Shown here one piece after another: positions 33,994 to 41,159 of a stretch of DNA of 64,000 nt. The notes beneath the pieces were generated by a model. That model had not been told where the DNA came from and did not search any database. It saw nothing but the letters and a program-made list of their open reading frames with translations. The position numbers were made by a program, and so were the translations under genes. Source of the DNA: Dendrolimus kikuchii. Taxonomy: Eukaryota > Arthropoda > Insecta > Lepidoptera > Lasiocampidae. Within the stretch, counting starts at the first letter, position 1. Each line of letters starts with the position of its first letter. The stretch lies in contig CM034412.1 in NCBI GenBank assembly GCA_019925095.2, positions 3,162,001 to 3,226,000 on the forward strand, written 5' to 3'.

Positions 33994-36452
33994 TCCGTTT
34001 TCACGTAAAAACTACTGGACCGATTTGGCTGAAACTCAGTATATATATATTTTCGATGCCGAGAATGAACATAGGATACTTTTTATCCCGGAAAATGGGA
34101 TAGTTTCCGGGATAAAAGTATATTTGTCTTTTTGTTTGTTATCCTTCTATGGAAAGACTTGGGCCGATTTGGCTGAAACTCGGTACATATATAATTTGAA
34201 TACCGAGAGTGCCCAAGGGATACTTTTTATCCCGGATAATGGGATACATTTTGGGATAGATTTATGTAAAGGTTATCCCGAAAACTAGGACAGGTTTTGT
34301 GATTTGGTCCATTTCGTCCACTGGGTCCACTGGGTCCACTGGGTCCAGTTGGACCATGTTATCTATTTTGTCATTTTTGACAAGTTTTGTCATTTATGTA
34401 GTTTACATATAGACGGGTGCGGTATAGTTTGCGATATAAAATTAAGTGAATCTTTCGGGGGCAAATACATACAAATTTAATACAATGTAACCTGTACCAC
34501 TTGCTTTTTAAACAAGAGATACGCACTAGAGGTTGACCCGCGGCGCAGCCGCGGGGTAAACTCTAGTATTAAATATAAGTATATATCGACACGACCCAAC
34601 ATTATGATCAAATATCGTTGGTCGTAAGGCATCATCGGTCGTGTCGTATAAAGGGAGCAACAACCTCTGCTCGCGCATGCGCAGATCAACTGCGGAGGCG
34701 CACTAGCGCCGCGAGTGGCTCACCCGTAAAACTCGATACTACAATGAAGTTGGCAGTTCCTTGCGAGGTGACAGTTGAAAAAACAAAACCCACCGAACAT
34801 ACACTTTGAAACTTTACGCATTTTCAAATGTTAACAAGTATTATTTTGCTATAAGTCGTGCAATATTGTAATTAAATGTGAGGTGGGTACATAAACAACA
34901 TCTATATCCCCCACAATATTTATTATGCCAATAGGAATTATCTTCTTAATATATATAAATTACGTGTCACGTTGTTTGTCCGCGATGGATTCCTGAACTA
35001 CTTGACCGATTTTAATCAAATTTTCACACCGTGTGCAGTTTGATCCGACTTGAAAGAGAAGATAGCTTACATTTGGACCCGGTAGGTGGCGCTGGAATCG
35101 GGTTCTACATTTTATTTCTTCAGGGCAGAACAACGTCTTCCGGGACAGCTAGTATATATATATATAGATCAGATAGAATAGAATATACTTATTAACCGTG
35201 CAGGAACGGAGAAAGATAACAATTTCCTGCGTTGGGGCGGCCTGTCGTAAGAGGCGACAAAACAACCCACAGCCAGGGGGTGAGGCATTTGCCCGACTGG
35301 ATGGCTACCACCCCTGGTCTAAAGTATGTCGCCATAACAACCTTGAGTTGTGTTCCGGCATTAGTGACCAGGTTCCAGTCTCCTTTAAGAGAGCAGCAGC
35401 GCATTTGTAGCACCTTTGGTGTTGCAAATGTCCATAGACGATGGTAACCGCTTTCCATCAAGTGGGCCGTCTGCCTGTCTGCTGATATCCTGCAATAAAT
35501 AAATATATATATATTATTCGGGTGTAGATTAATTGTGGTGCATGATAAATGTATGAAATACGCGAAAAGCGATGTGAGACGAAACTTTCGCGCTTTTGTT
35601 AGGTATTTGTGTGACACAAAAAGTAATTAAATTAAAATAAATCAAACGATTACAAAGTCGTATAATTTTAAATCGATTTCTCGTGATAATCGATTAAATG
35701 GTTAACGATTTAGAGTTTTCAATCCCTAAATATGTTGTAATGTACACTGTCAAATCGGGCTTTTTATTTTGTGATTATTATAGCTACAAATGGCGGTTTT
35801 ATCGCAGACAGCTATCTCTTCCAGACAACTCTGGGATGGAGGAAGAAATATGGCACAAAAGCCAGGATAGGGGGAAGAGGAATTCTCATTCATAGTATGA
35901 AACATTATTAGCTCTATGCTAACCGTATCACGTCGATATTCTGTGAGAGCGTGGTATCACAGCATCATAGCTCTACCGTGTAATGTCTAAAATAAAAATT
36001 CTTGTTTTGAGTCAATAATACCTTACATATATTCCTTTTTCCCAGACATATGCCATAAACACTACACGAAGTACCAATTCTACAAAGCGGTAGACTCCGT
36101 CATCCAAACTCTGCATCTGGCCAACTTATTCTTCGAGACGAGCAAACCCTGGGAGTTGAGAAAGCAACCGGAAAACCAGAAACAACTCGACGTGATCCTC
36201 CACATCACTATGGAAACTCTGAGGATCTGCGGAATTATCTTACAACCGATAATACCAGATTTATGCACGAAATTACTGGATAAATTACAAATTTCGCAGG
36301 ATAGTAGACACTGGCAACACTGTGAAGTACCCTCGTGGAGGATACAGGGTTCTATTTACGAAACAAAAAATATACAAAGTGGAAAATTTGTTTTATTTCA
36401 AAGGATATATACGGATAAGAAAAATGTACACCAGAAAAAAGCTAGTGTTTGA
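17125..36452 (+). CDS. MARS2: Mitochondrial methionyl-tRNA synthetase, complete, ten exons
   Basis: It charges mitochondrial tRNA-Met with methionine. Exons: 17125-17209, 18548-18646, 19577-19758, 22143-22262, 24546-24654, 26006-26124, 26774-26925, 30545-30750, 33233-33427 and 36046-36452. They total 1674 nt, 557 residues and a TGA stop, in phase across all GT-AG introns. The N terminus ([20 protein letters not shown]) is basic and lacks acidic residues, as expected for import, then enters the Rossmann core [20 protein letters not shown]. The HIGH-type signature is HLGH at residues 31-34, and KMSKS is at 322-326 ([16 protein letters not shown]). [24 protein letters not shown] and the helical anticodon-binding domain ([30 protein letters not shown]) follow. 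The length suits the mitochondrial single-chain form without a C-terminal EMAP domain. Introns hold a solo LTR, LINE, Penelope, RTE and SINE copies and a minisatellite, yet the frame is undamaged. The start was chosen because it gives a leader in frame with exon 2. Confidence 0.97.
17210..18547. other. MARS2 intron 1, no clear element
   Basis: AT-rich sequence without a recognised exon, RNA or boundary-defined repeat. Confidence 0.5.
18548..18646 (+). CDS. MARS2: MARS2 exon 2
   Basis: The acceptor is TTTTTAG|CTCCAC and the donor ACAG|GTAACA. It encodes the ATP-binding [19 protein letters not shown] signature. Confidence 0.95.
18765..19020 (+). repeat. Interspersed repeat, family D-like, degenerate
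   Basis: It starts with 'gcactagcatacacccgcaa' (compare 'gcactagcttctgcccgcga' at 21543) and ends with 'aaatctgcccagtagttttt' plus an A-rich run. It lies in MARS2 intron 2. Confidence 0.6.
19577..19758 (+). CDS. MARS2: MARS2 exon 3
   Basis: The acceptor is TTCAAG|GCACTG and the donor TGG|GTAAGT. It encodes [13 protein letters not shown] and the following helices through [11 protein letters not shown]. Confidence 0.95.
20098..20545 (-). mobile_element. Solo LTR, 448 bp, with ATAT target duplication
   Basis: Inverted copy of 8734-9233: the left end TGTTACGACCTAGG corresponds to the right end of that LTR, and the right end ...TCGAGTCCTGC...GTAGCA to its left. It is flanked by ATAT at 20094-20097 and 20546-20549. 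Internal indels make it about 50 bp shorter. It lies in MARS2 intron 3. Confidence 0.85.
20580..20960 (+). mobile_element. Jockey-type LINE, degenerate RT C-terminal fragment
   Basis: The frame reads [20 protein letters not shown], then [12 protein letters not shown], a stop, then [19 protein letters not shown]. This is the characteristic post-RT segment of Jockey-clade ORF2. Stops and frameshifts make it a dead fragment. Confidence 0.78.
21126..21547 (-). mobile_element. CR1/Jockey-type LINE C-terminal fragment with a frameshift
   Basis: The minus strand encodes [39 protein letters not shown] and [16 protein letters not shown]. In a second frame it reads [20 protein letters not shown] and [20 protein letters not shown]. 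Together these are the C-terminal end of a LINE ORF2, broken by a frameshift. It lies in MARS2 intron 3. Confidence 0.8.
21543..21867 (+). repeat. Interspersed repeat family D, near full length
   Basis: It runs from 'gcactagcttctgcccgcga' to 'ttcagctttatatattagta'. A minus-strand copy occurs at 54170-54400. Probably a SINE-type repeat frequent in Lepidoptera. No gene. Confidence 0.78.
22143..22262 (+). CDS. MARS2: MARS2 exon 4
   Basis: 40 codons in phase 0. The acceptor is TTTCAG|AATAAA and the donor AAG|GTAAAT. It encodes [20 protein letters not shown], the synthetase segment leading into the connective-peptide insertion. Confidence 0.94.
22303..22610 (-). mobile_element. RTE-like family 1, 308-bp copy with 13-bp TSD
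   Basis: It contains the 3' end of the RTE ORF ([17 protein letters not shown] to AYPARELA). The tail (CATA)n lies at the left. The target duplication TTTAACTTTAGTA is at 22290-22302 and 22611-22623. It lies in MARS2 intron 4, antisense. Confidence 0.93.
22681..22729. repeat. Near-perfect palindrome, 24-bp arms, 1-bp centre
   Basis: Arm 22681-22704 (starting TATTGATAATACTTACCAC) is the exact reverse complement of 22706-22729 around a single G. It lies between the RTE copy and the Penelope fragment in MARS2 intron 4. Confidence 0.95.
22755..23715 (+). mobile_element. Penelope-like element, GIY-YIG endonuclease end and tail, copy B
   Basis: From 22763 the frame reads [20 protein letters not shown], a GIY-YIG nuclease start, then [19 protein letters not shown] and [15 protein letters not shown], ending at 23065. 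This is the endonuclease domain that follows RT in Penelope-like elements. The RT is absent (5' truncated). The non-coding tail runs to the pLTR-like motif at 23620-23657 and 'aaaccgttgaaacgtagttt'. The tail is interrupted at 23200-23385. It lies in MARS2 intron 4, sense. Confidence 0.88.
23200..23385 (+). mobile_element. Short insertion (family D-like) within Penelope copy B
   Basis: It starts CTAGCGGCCCGGCGCGGTTT and includes 'aacagtaaaagaatttttaa' as in family D. It is flanked by AATATTATATAAAA (left) and AATATTTATATAAAA (right). Penelope copy A reads straight through the equivalent point near 7465-7480, so this is an insertion. Confidence 0.78.
24004..24241 (-). mobile_element. RTE-like family 1, about 238-bp copy
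   Basis: It encodes [20 protein letters not shown] to the family C terminus, with a short deletion near 24036. A (CATA)n tail lies at the left. An AT-rich ATATATAC occurs at both edges and may be the target duplication. It lies in MARS2 intron 4. Confidence 0.85.
24546..24654 (+). CDS. MARS2: MARS2 exon 5
   Basis: The acceptor is TTGTTAG|GTTAAA and the donor AACG|GTAAGC. It encodes [20 protein letters not shown], conserved in MetRS. Confidence 0.94.
24945..25060 (+). repeat. Interspersed repeat family J
   Basis: 'tcctctctccgagcgaaaga' ... 'cgggcttataactttttagg' followed by a T-rich tract. A related copy lies at about 63520-63600. Class unknown. The rest of intron 5 up to 25380 is T-rich and featureless. 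Confidence 0.55.
25380..25677 (-). repeat. SINE-like repeat family A, antisense to its 5' end
   Basis: Near full length. On the plus strand it reads T-tract, ATTGCAGGAGATCAG, then the family body to CTCCGTTCCT. In this orientation it offers MARS2 transcripts (intron 5) a polypyrimidine-plus-GCAG acceptor. Confidence 0.88.
26006..26124 (+). CDS. MARS2: MARS2 exon 6
   Basis: The acceptor is CTTTTCAG|AAGGTG and the donor AGA|GTGAGT. It encodes the region through [18 protein letters not shown], the conserved 'DISVSRP..R..WGI' block. Confidence 0.95.
26195..26375 (-). mobile_element. Penelope pLTR-like terminal fragment, copy C
   Basis: It contains the family motif in minus orientation: 26239-26276 is the reverse complement of CCGTGATCACGG...CTGAAAAGTGGCCGAAAC. 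No coding part remains. A further piece of the same terminus occurs at about 26618-26700. Confidence 0.78.
26618..26700 (-). mobile_element. Penelope terminal fragment
   Basis: 'aataaaactacgttttaacg' ... 'tatacaagtcgcgaaaactt' matches the outer end seen at 49311-49392. Its two halves are in opposite orientation here, a rearranged remnant. Confidence 0.6.
26774..26925 (+). CDS. MARS2: MARS2 exon 7
   Basis: The acceptor is CTTTTAG|GTGCCA and the donor CTCAA|GTAAGG. It encodes [19 protein letters not shown] and VLGKDILK, core catalytic-domain motifs. Intron 7, which follows, holds minisatellite array 2. Confidence 0.95.
27045..27280 (+). repeat. Interspersed repeat family I, flank of array 2
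   Basis: 'taacagcccataaac' and 'tctcgatgttgttcttcacc' ... 'agcacatggtaattgg' align with 40436-40640. The minisatellite begins immediately at its right end, suggesting it arose from or inside this repeat. Confidence 0.6.
27281..30356 (+). repeat. Minisatellite array 2: about 120 units of 25/26 bp in MARS2 intron 7
   Basis: Three unit types share TTGTCCGTTRCCATTC: A (26 bp, begins TTTTGCCACTT), B (26 bp, begins TTTTATATTTTG) and C (25 bp, begins TTTTCCACTTG). They are arranged as A(BC)n, so successive A units are 128, 179 or 230 bp apart. A block of about 1 kb ending at 28925 is repeated 1255 bp later, ending at 30180, including the rare variant GTTAGCATTCG at 28914 and 30169. The last units (from about 30270) are a distinct TTGCTATTCGTTTTTCCAC type. 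No forward frame contains a stop over most of its length, giving overlapping frames of 1083, 964, 540 and 492 codons. These are shadows of the repeat, not a gene. Confidence 0.97.
30545..30750 (+). CDS. MARS2: MARS2 exon 8
   Basis: The acceptor is CATGAAG|GTTCCA and the donor GCGA|GTGAGT. It encodes [12 protein letters not shown] and the KMSKS loop. It starts 188 bp after the end of the minisatellite array. Confidence 0.95.
30823..31130 (-). repeat. Repeat family B, near full length
   Basis: From 'taggtttatggcttagccgt' to 'tcagttcccgccaaaaactc', the same body as 49403-49723. It lies in MARS2 intron 8, antisense. Confidence 0.85.
31146..31500 (+). repeat. Interspersed repeat family E, about 340 bp
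   Basis: 'agtagattgttatacgagaa' ... 'ggcatgagattgtttggcgc' ... 'taaattaaataataatttag' aligns along its length with 58331-58680. Class unknown. An RTE copy abuts its right end. Confidence 0.8.
31507..31982 (+). mobile_element. RTE-like family 1, about 476-bp copy
   Basis: The frame from [20 protein letters not shown] through [20 protein letters not shown] to YPARELV is open. A (GTAT)n tail is at the right. A three-codon deletion removes HDE after ERM. No convincing target duplication was seen. It lies in MARS2 intron 8, sense. Confidence 0.92.
32095..32330 (-). mobile_element. Retroelement protein C-terminal fragment, clade uncertain
   Basis: The minus strand encodes [39 protein letters not shown] and [13 protein letters not shown]. 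This resembles the 'VPVVVG..G.IPK' to 'LLGTARILRK' tail found at the end of some LINE proteins. It is a fragment only. Confidence 0.65.
32456..32775 (+). repeat. SINE-like repeat family A inserted in family B
   Basis: A family-A copy with extra 5' bases (CCAATCCATCCAACC) and a poly-A end. AGTTTT occurs on both sides (32450-32455 and just after the A run), and the empty site 'gatagtttttgagtag' is intact at about 39941. Confidence 0.85.
32924..33168 (+). mobile_element. Solo LTR, 245 bp, with 5-bp TSD
   Basis: It starts CGTAGCGGCC (probably TG mutated to CG) and ends TTACAACA. The duplication TTGCC is at 32919-32923 and 33169-33173. It interrupts family B between 'aaggcctaattgcc' and 'aagcctt'. 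It is unrelated to the ATAT-flanked LTRs. Confidence 0.8.
33233..33427 (+). CDS. MARS2: MARS2 exon 9
   Basis: The acceptor is TTTTTTAAAG|ATTTCA, in phase with GCGA from exon 8, and the donor CCAG|GTAATT. It encodes [27 protein letters not shown] six bases downstream is a better-looking acceptor, but would shift the frame. The upstream flank is the tail of a family-B repeat, so the acceptor region is unusually purine-rich. Confidence 0.9.
33943..33992 (+). repeat. (TCTG)n microsatellite
   Basis: About twelve TCTG/CTGT units in MARS2 intron 9. Confidence 0.97.
33993..34300 (+). repeat. Interspersed repeat with internal duplication
   Basis: The phrase 'gatttggctgaaactc' occurs twice (34024 and 34167), each time followed by 'actttttatcccgga' about 40-50 bp on. 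This is a diverged two-unit repeat. No gene. Confidence 0.6.
34306..34357 (+). repeat. 12-bp tandem repeat (GGTCCACTGGGTCC)
   Basis: Four to five units of TCCACTGGG type. Confidence 0.85.
34930..35155 (+). repeat. Interspersed repeat, unclassified
   Basis: 'attacgtgtcacgttgtttg' ... 'cgatggattcctgaactact' ... 'gtcttccgggacagctagta', then (TA)n. This form (a phrase about no longer needing a cofactor gene, ending in an AT microsatellite) looks like a SINE or MITE. No gene. Confidence 0.5.
35197..35495 (+). repeat. SINE-like repeat family A, full-length reference copy
   Basis: It runs from CCGTGCAGGAACGGAGAAAG to GCAATAAATAAATA. It contains GGTTCCAGTCT, which resembles a tRNA B box in nine of eleven positions, but no matching A box at tRNA distance. 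Origin uncertain. It lies in MARS2 intron 9. Confidence 0.88.
35783..35870 (+). repeat. Interspersed repeat family K
   Basis: 'acaaatggcggttttatcgc' ... 'gaagaaatatggcacaaaa', matched by 38845-38935. Confidence 0.6.
36046..36452 (+). CDS. MARS2: MARS2 exon 10, terminal
   Basis: The acceptor is TTTCCCAG|ACATAT. 135 codons plus two bases end at TGA 36450-36452. It encodes the C-terminal helical bundle, [18 protein letters not shown] through FVLFQRI, with a short lysine-rich extension after it. The 3' flank is repeat-derived (see 36470-36665). Confidence 0.95.
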
Positions 36453-36469
36453 AAATATTAATACTCTGT

Positions 36470-36665
36470 GAAGTTTTTTTTTTTAACAACTACGGACTTG
36501 AGTTCCGTACCCTTTTTCACAACTTAATTTCTATGAAAGTTTTTAGAGTACATACACGCTTATTGTTTATTTTTGTTACTGTATGTGACATTATTTTGGA
36601 TTTTTATGTTGTGGTGTGTACCTTAAGAATAACTTGTTATATTACTTTGTAAAATTAAATATTTA
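36470..36665 (+). repeat. Repeat family F forming the MARS2 3' flank
   Basis: 'gagttccgtaccctttttca' ... 'acacgcttattgtttatttt' ... 'taccttaagaataact' aligns with 58850-59060. It starts within about 20 bp of the MARS2 stop, so the 3' UTR is repeat-derived. No canonical AATAAA is seen in it. Confidence 0.78.
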
Positions 36666-36714
36666 AAACTTATTTTTTAATGGCAGGCTATCCCAGACCT
36701 ATTATATTAATTAA

Positions 36715-38033
36715 CCCTTCAGCTCACTATTAGCACATATGTGTCACGTCGTTTGTGCACGTGATCGTTAATTGTGTTGTTGTCTTACTCTGTTTATATA
36801 GGAGTTGTATGCATACATACATACATACATAACTTCACGCCAGTTCCCTTGCGGGGTAGGCACAAACAACAGAGCGCCATTTAGGCTTATTCTTACACAC
36901 CTCACTTGCTTCTTTGACATTCATAACTCTTGTCATGCACGCTCGTCTGTTCTTAAGGCTCCTGACATCACCTTCTGCTAGTACACGATCAATTTGATCA
37001 TGGAAAGTGTGTCGTGGCCTTCCACGACTTCTGCATCCATCCACTTTTGCATTGTATATCTGTTTATTCATTCTTTCATCATGCATTCTTTCTACATGTC
37101 CGAACCACCGGAGCATTCCTTTCCTTACCTTCACCCCGACACTCTCTTTCAGACCAACTGTCTTTCTTACTTCGGTATTACGAACGCGGTCCGTAAGCGT
37201 CACTCCGCAGATTTTGCGCAGTGCTCGCATCTCGACCGCGTTTACTCTACTTTCATGCTCTTTCTTCCATACCCAACTCTCGCTTCCATACGTGAGCGTA
37301 GGTACCAGCACCGCGTTGTGTACGGCGAGCTGGGCCTTCTGGCTGAGGTTCTTAGCGCCTAGAAGTTTACCTAACGCTCCATTCACACTATTCCCCAAAT
37401 TCACTCTTCTTTCTATATCAGCAGTGTACCTTCCATCCCTGCTAAAAGCACATCCAAGATATACAAACTCATTCACTTGCTCCAGCATAACATCATCGAT
37501 CATTATCCTTGCATTCGTTCTGGTTTCTTCTCTTTCAAACACCATAACCTTTGTTTTCTTCGCATTCAAATGTAAGCCTCTCGCCTGACAGTCATCTTTC
37601 ATCATTGTGACTAGTGTTTGCAGTTCTGATGGCGATTCGGCTAAAAGCACGGCATCATCCGCATAAAGCAAGGTGCTTACAACTAGGTCACTCGTCCGCA
37701 CCCCAACATCCATCAATCTTATTCTCTGGAGACAATCGTCCAGGTATAGGATGAACAGCGAAGCCGACAGCACGCAGCCCTGTCGGACGCCAATATTGAC
37801 GTCAAACCAGGGCGACAGGCTGCCATCCAGCCGCACGCATGCCATACAGTCCTCGTAAGTGGACTGCACAGCACGCATCAGCTGGCCATTAATCCCATAT
37901 CTGGGCAATATGTCCCAGAGGTCCTTTGTAGTATGATTTGTATGAAATGGGTATATTTTCTTGGTATATTACGAGATGGTGATATAGTGTTAGTCTTGCG
38001 GCTTTTTGATATATCGATAATTTTCTTAATGGT
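36715..38033. mobile_element. piggyBac-type MITE split by an RTE copy
   Basis: 36715-36811 and 37935-38033 together equal the intact MITE at 13137-13333. The left flank is TTAA (36711-36714) and the left end CCCTTCAGC. The right end has decayed. Confidence 0.82.
36812..37934 (-). mobile_element. RTE-like family 1, 1.12-kb copy inside the MITE
   Basis: An open frame of 357 codons covers the RT palm (VRQGCVLSASLFILYLDDCL, LLYADDAVLLAES) and the C terminus. The target duplication is GAGTTGTATG (36802-36811) and GATTTGTATG (37935-37944), one mismatch. The 5' end is truncated. The empty site is at 13240-13249. Confidence 0.93.
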
Positions 38034-38210
38034 TTATTATCACCTCTGTCCGCTTTTTAGTTCGCGCACGACTTTTATTTATATCTTCAAAACTCTGTAA
38101 GCTTAGACGAATTAAAATATGGGAGCTTATGTGAATAAAGGCATCAAATGAAGTTGAAGCATTTATTGCAAACTTATGCCCATATTATTAAAATTATTGT
38201 AAAAAACATT

Positions 38211-38440
38211 GTCTATATATTTTTTTTATTATCGATAGACAAACACATATTATTGTATATCTCCAAATTTAGCAAGTTGCGCTTGTGTTATGGGTGGTAT
38301 ACTACGTACTACTCTGGGGCCGATCAGAAATACCCATAACGGAGAAAACTCGTTCCAGAAATTTACCGTACCAGGAATCGAACCCGGAGACAATCCGTAC
38401 TTGATATTCGTAAATGTTACACCGTTTGATTAGAAAAATA
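38211..38440 (-). repeat. tRNA-derived SINE (family C), minus orientation
   Basis: 38368-38390 contains GGAATCGAACCC, the reverse complement of a perfect pol III B box (GGGTTCGATTCC). The body 'acggagaaaactcgttccag' ... 'cccataac' matches 61785-61985. The T-rich left end is the 3' tail. Confidence 0.75.
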
Positions 38441-38844
38441 GGCAGTTGCGTACCCAACAGTGGGATATTTATGGGCCGCTATTATAACAACAGAATTAAT
38501 TCATAAATTACTTTACAATATGATTTCTAAATGAGTGCAATTTAAAAAGTATTGTGGTTTGTATTTTCATAAATTATTTAACATTGAATAAATTTGTAAA
38601 TGTTGTGAAGCCATATTTGAAAGAATGACTCACGACCTCATTCATATCTTTACGATGTTGAATAGGCTCGATATATAAAAAAAAATTCTAACAAGCCTAT
38701 AAACCTTATACAACTCTTATGAATACGTACCGTTAATTTTTGTATATATATTTTAAATTAGATATAAGTTCTTGCAATACACGAAGTCGAGCCGACTTTA
38801 GAATATTATTACTCTATTGTAAAGTCGGTTAAAAATAGCTTAAA

Positions 38845-38935
38845 ATACAAATGGCGGTCTTATCGCTGACAGCGATCTCATTCAGACATGAGATAGAGAG
38901 AGAAATATGGCACAAATTAGTGGGCTACAAACCGA
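38845..38935 (+). repeat. Interspersed repeat family K, second copy
   Basis: 'acaaatggcggtcttatcgc' ... 'agagaaatatggcacaaatt'. Confidence 0.6.
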
Positions 38936-39038
38936 AATTCCTAATGGTAGTTCATTAGCTGGCTAAAAAACCAGTTGATGCCTTTTTATCTAATGGGTAA
39001 TCACCCATCGACTCGCCGATAGCCGATGGCTGACGGCT

Positions 39039-39380
39039 AAAGCCGTAAGCTTGTCAGTATCGGTTTTTTTGACAACCATTAGTCAGTTGGCGAAGATAAC
39101 AAGTTAGCCGTGGCTATTTTTTGAACAATTGCTAATTAGTTGGTTAGAACAGATACCCACCTCTAGCTCAAAAGGTAGGGCGGGGATTTTGCTTGTGGTA
39201 AATACGTTTAAAGCCGTAAGCTTGTCAGTTGTCGGTTTTTTCGACAACCATTAGTCAGTTGGCGAAGATGACAACTTATCCGTGGCTATTTTTTGAACAA
39301 TCGCTAATTAGCTGGCTAGAATAGGTACCCACCTCTAGCTCAAAAGGTAGGGCGGGGATTTTTCTTGTTGTAAACACGTA
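39039..39380 (+). repeat. Tandem duplication, 171-bp period
   Basis: 'aaagccgtaagcttgtcag' starts at 39039 and 39210. The two units agree closely over their whole length, through 'ctctagctcaaaaggtaggg'. Confidence 0.95.
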
Positions 39381-39837
39381 TCAAAGTATGCGTGAGACCA
39401 AAAGAGTGTATGATTGGTCGACACACTCGCAACTGATCGTTCCGTCAGACACGCACACTAACGCAATGTGCATGTACATGTTCTAACACGAGTAAAGCTC
39501 GCTAGCCTTCTTGCATTGCAAAAACTTATATACAGATCCCATGTTTGACTGATTTGATATTGAAAATTAAATAAATTTTAATTAATAAAAGTTTTGTTGG
39601 TTGTTTGATGGTTTTATTTTTACTGTCGTGGTATAGGAAACGTTAGGTTTGGATTTAAAATAAGTCTCACCATGGAACCTCGTGGCCAGGGTTCTAGTTT
39701 TCAGGGGCCATTCACGAATTACGTCACACAAATTTCATAGTTTTCGACCCCTCCCCAGTCCTTGTCACGGCTGGTCACAATCGTGAGCCTCCTCCCTCCC
39801 TAGCGTGATATCACATTTTGCAATTTTAGATGGAGTT

Positions 39838-40105
39838 TTTGGCGGGAACTGAAAGGGGACGTTGTGCTGTGCAGTTTTATTTTCTAAAAATGCGTAAAAT
39901 TACCCTAAAATGAACAATAGTTGTAGGATATTGATAGTTTTTGAGTAGTAATCATGTGTTTTTGTGAGAAATGAGAACTGTTTAGTCAAATGTGGCCTTT
40001 CGAGTTTTCACGAGAACCCCGTTATACAGCGTCGATTGTAGCCTACAATACAACTGCGCCTAGCTTAAAGGCCTACTTGCCAAGCCTTAAACATTTAAAA
40101 AAAAT
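39838..40105 (+). repeat. Repeat family B, uninterrupted copy
   Basis: From TGGCGGGAACTGAAAGGGGA to 'gccaagccttaaacattt' plus A run. It is the empty-site reference for the two insertions at 32.4-33.2 kb. Confidence 0.88.
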
Positions 40106-40435
40106 GCAATTTGAGATAAAAAAAACATGATAAAACAGCAGTTCCGAAATTAGTTTTATTTCCATTTAAATGATTAAATACAAACACTGCTCGTATAGAT
40201 AGACTTGGAAATATTTTGAAGTTTTTCGTTAATAGGTCAAATTTCATGTTTTAAAACTTTGATATATAGGTTTTGAAATGTGACGTCACGAAATTTAGGA
40301 CCCATCCCACCCCTTGTCACACAATGTCACATTTCGTCAAACCCCCCCTTAATGTGTGACGTATTTATGGATGGTCCCAAAGTTCAACGTTCTATCACCG
40401 TCGTTGGATACCACGCTCTCACAGAATGAATAACA

Positions 40436-40680
40436 GCCCATAAAACCACCGATTGATTAGGGCCTCCCGTTCGTATAACGGGAGGCCCGACACAGCAGAC
40501 ATGTCGCCACGCTTGTTCAAAGCGGCTAGGCAGGTTTGACAAATTGGTTATCTCGATGTGCAGGTTGCATCACGATGTTTTCCCTCCACCGTTTTTAGCA
40601 CGTGGTAATTAGGTCAGAAAACTGCTCGAGCGGTGCATGCGTTCCGGCCAGGATCGTACCCGCGTCCTTGAGTTTGGGAC
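40436..40680 (+). repeat. Interspersed repeat family I
   Basis: Aligns with 27045-27280 ('ataacagcccataaaac', 'ttatctcgatgtgcaggttg', 'agcacgtggtaattagg'). Confidence 0.6.
40460..40488. repeat. GC-rich perfect hairpin, 12-bp arms
   Basis: GGGCCTCCCGTT, loop CGTAT, then its exact complement. It lies inside family I. Confidence 0.95.
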
Positions 40681-40844
40681 GCGTGCGCATGCCATTATAC
40701 CACGACTTTTTCCACAGAATAACGGCGTGAAACGATAACCTTTGAGACTGTCGTGTTTCGTATGATGAGAGTTCCGATGGCATACTTGCCACTCCCTCTA
40801 TTACATTTCCCTGTCCTATTCTTCCTGTCTAATTCGTCTATGGC

Positions 40845-40922
40845 ATTTTAAAGGCTGGCAATGAGTTGACTTCACTCCTGGTGTTGCAAACGTCTATAGG
40901 CGACGGTAATCACTTTCCATCA
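40845..40922 (+). repeat. Family A remnant
   Basis: 'ggtgttgcaaacgtctatag' ... 'ggtaatcactttccatca' is the 3' third of family A. It is truncated by the adjoining MITE. Confidence 0.65.
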
Positions 40923-41153
40923 GGGCTACGTTCCTCATGAGGCTCACAACGCTCACGACCGCGATATTTCTTGTTCCGTTCACTCGTGGGCGTTACAATC
41001 GTAAACTCAAGTAGAACAGATTATTCGACTCACCTCTTGACACGGGTCGTTGTGAGCGAAAATCATGACGTCAATTCATAACGTCCGTGGTCGCTATGTG
41101 GAACGGATGAAGGAGCATTTTGGACGTTGTGAGCTACAAGAGGAACCCGCCCT
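40923..41153. mobile_element. MITE family H, about 231 bp
   Basis: Inverted ends GGCTACGTTCCTC...GCTCACAACG and CGTTGTGAGCTAC...GAGGAACCCGCC. No coding capacity. Related elements lie at 60922-61428 and 47588-47968. Superfamily not determined. Confidence 0.7.
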
Positions 41154-41159
41154 AGGTAG

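Noticed and set aside
35197..35495. tRNA gene or tRNA-derived SINE in family A
   Set aside because: Only a B-box-like string is present, with no cloverleaf and no A box at the right distance.
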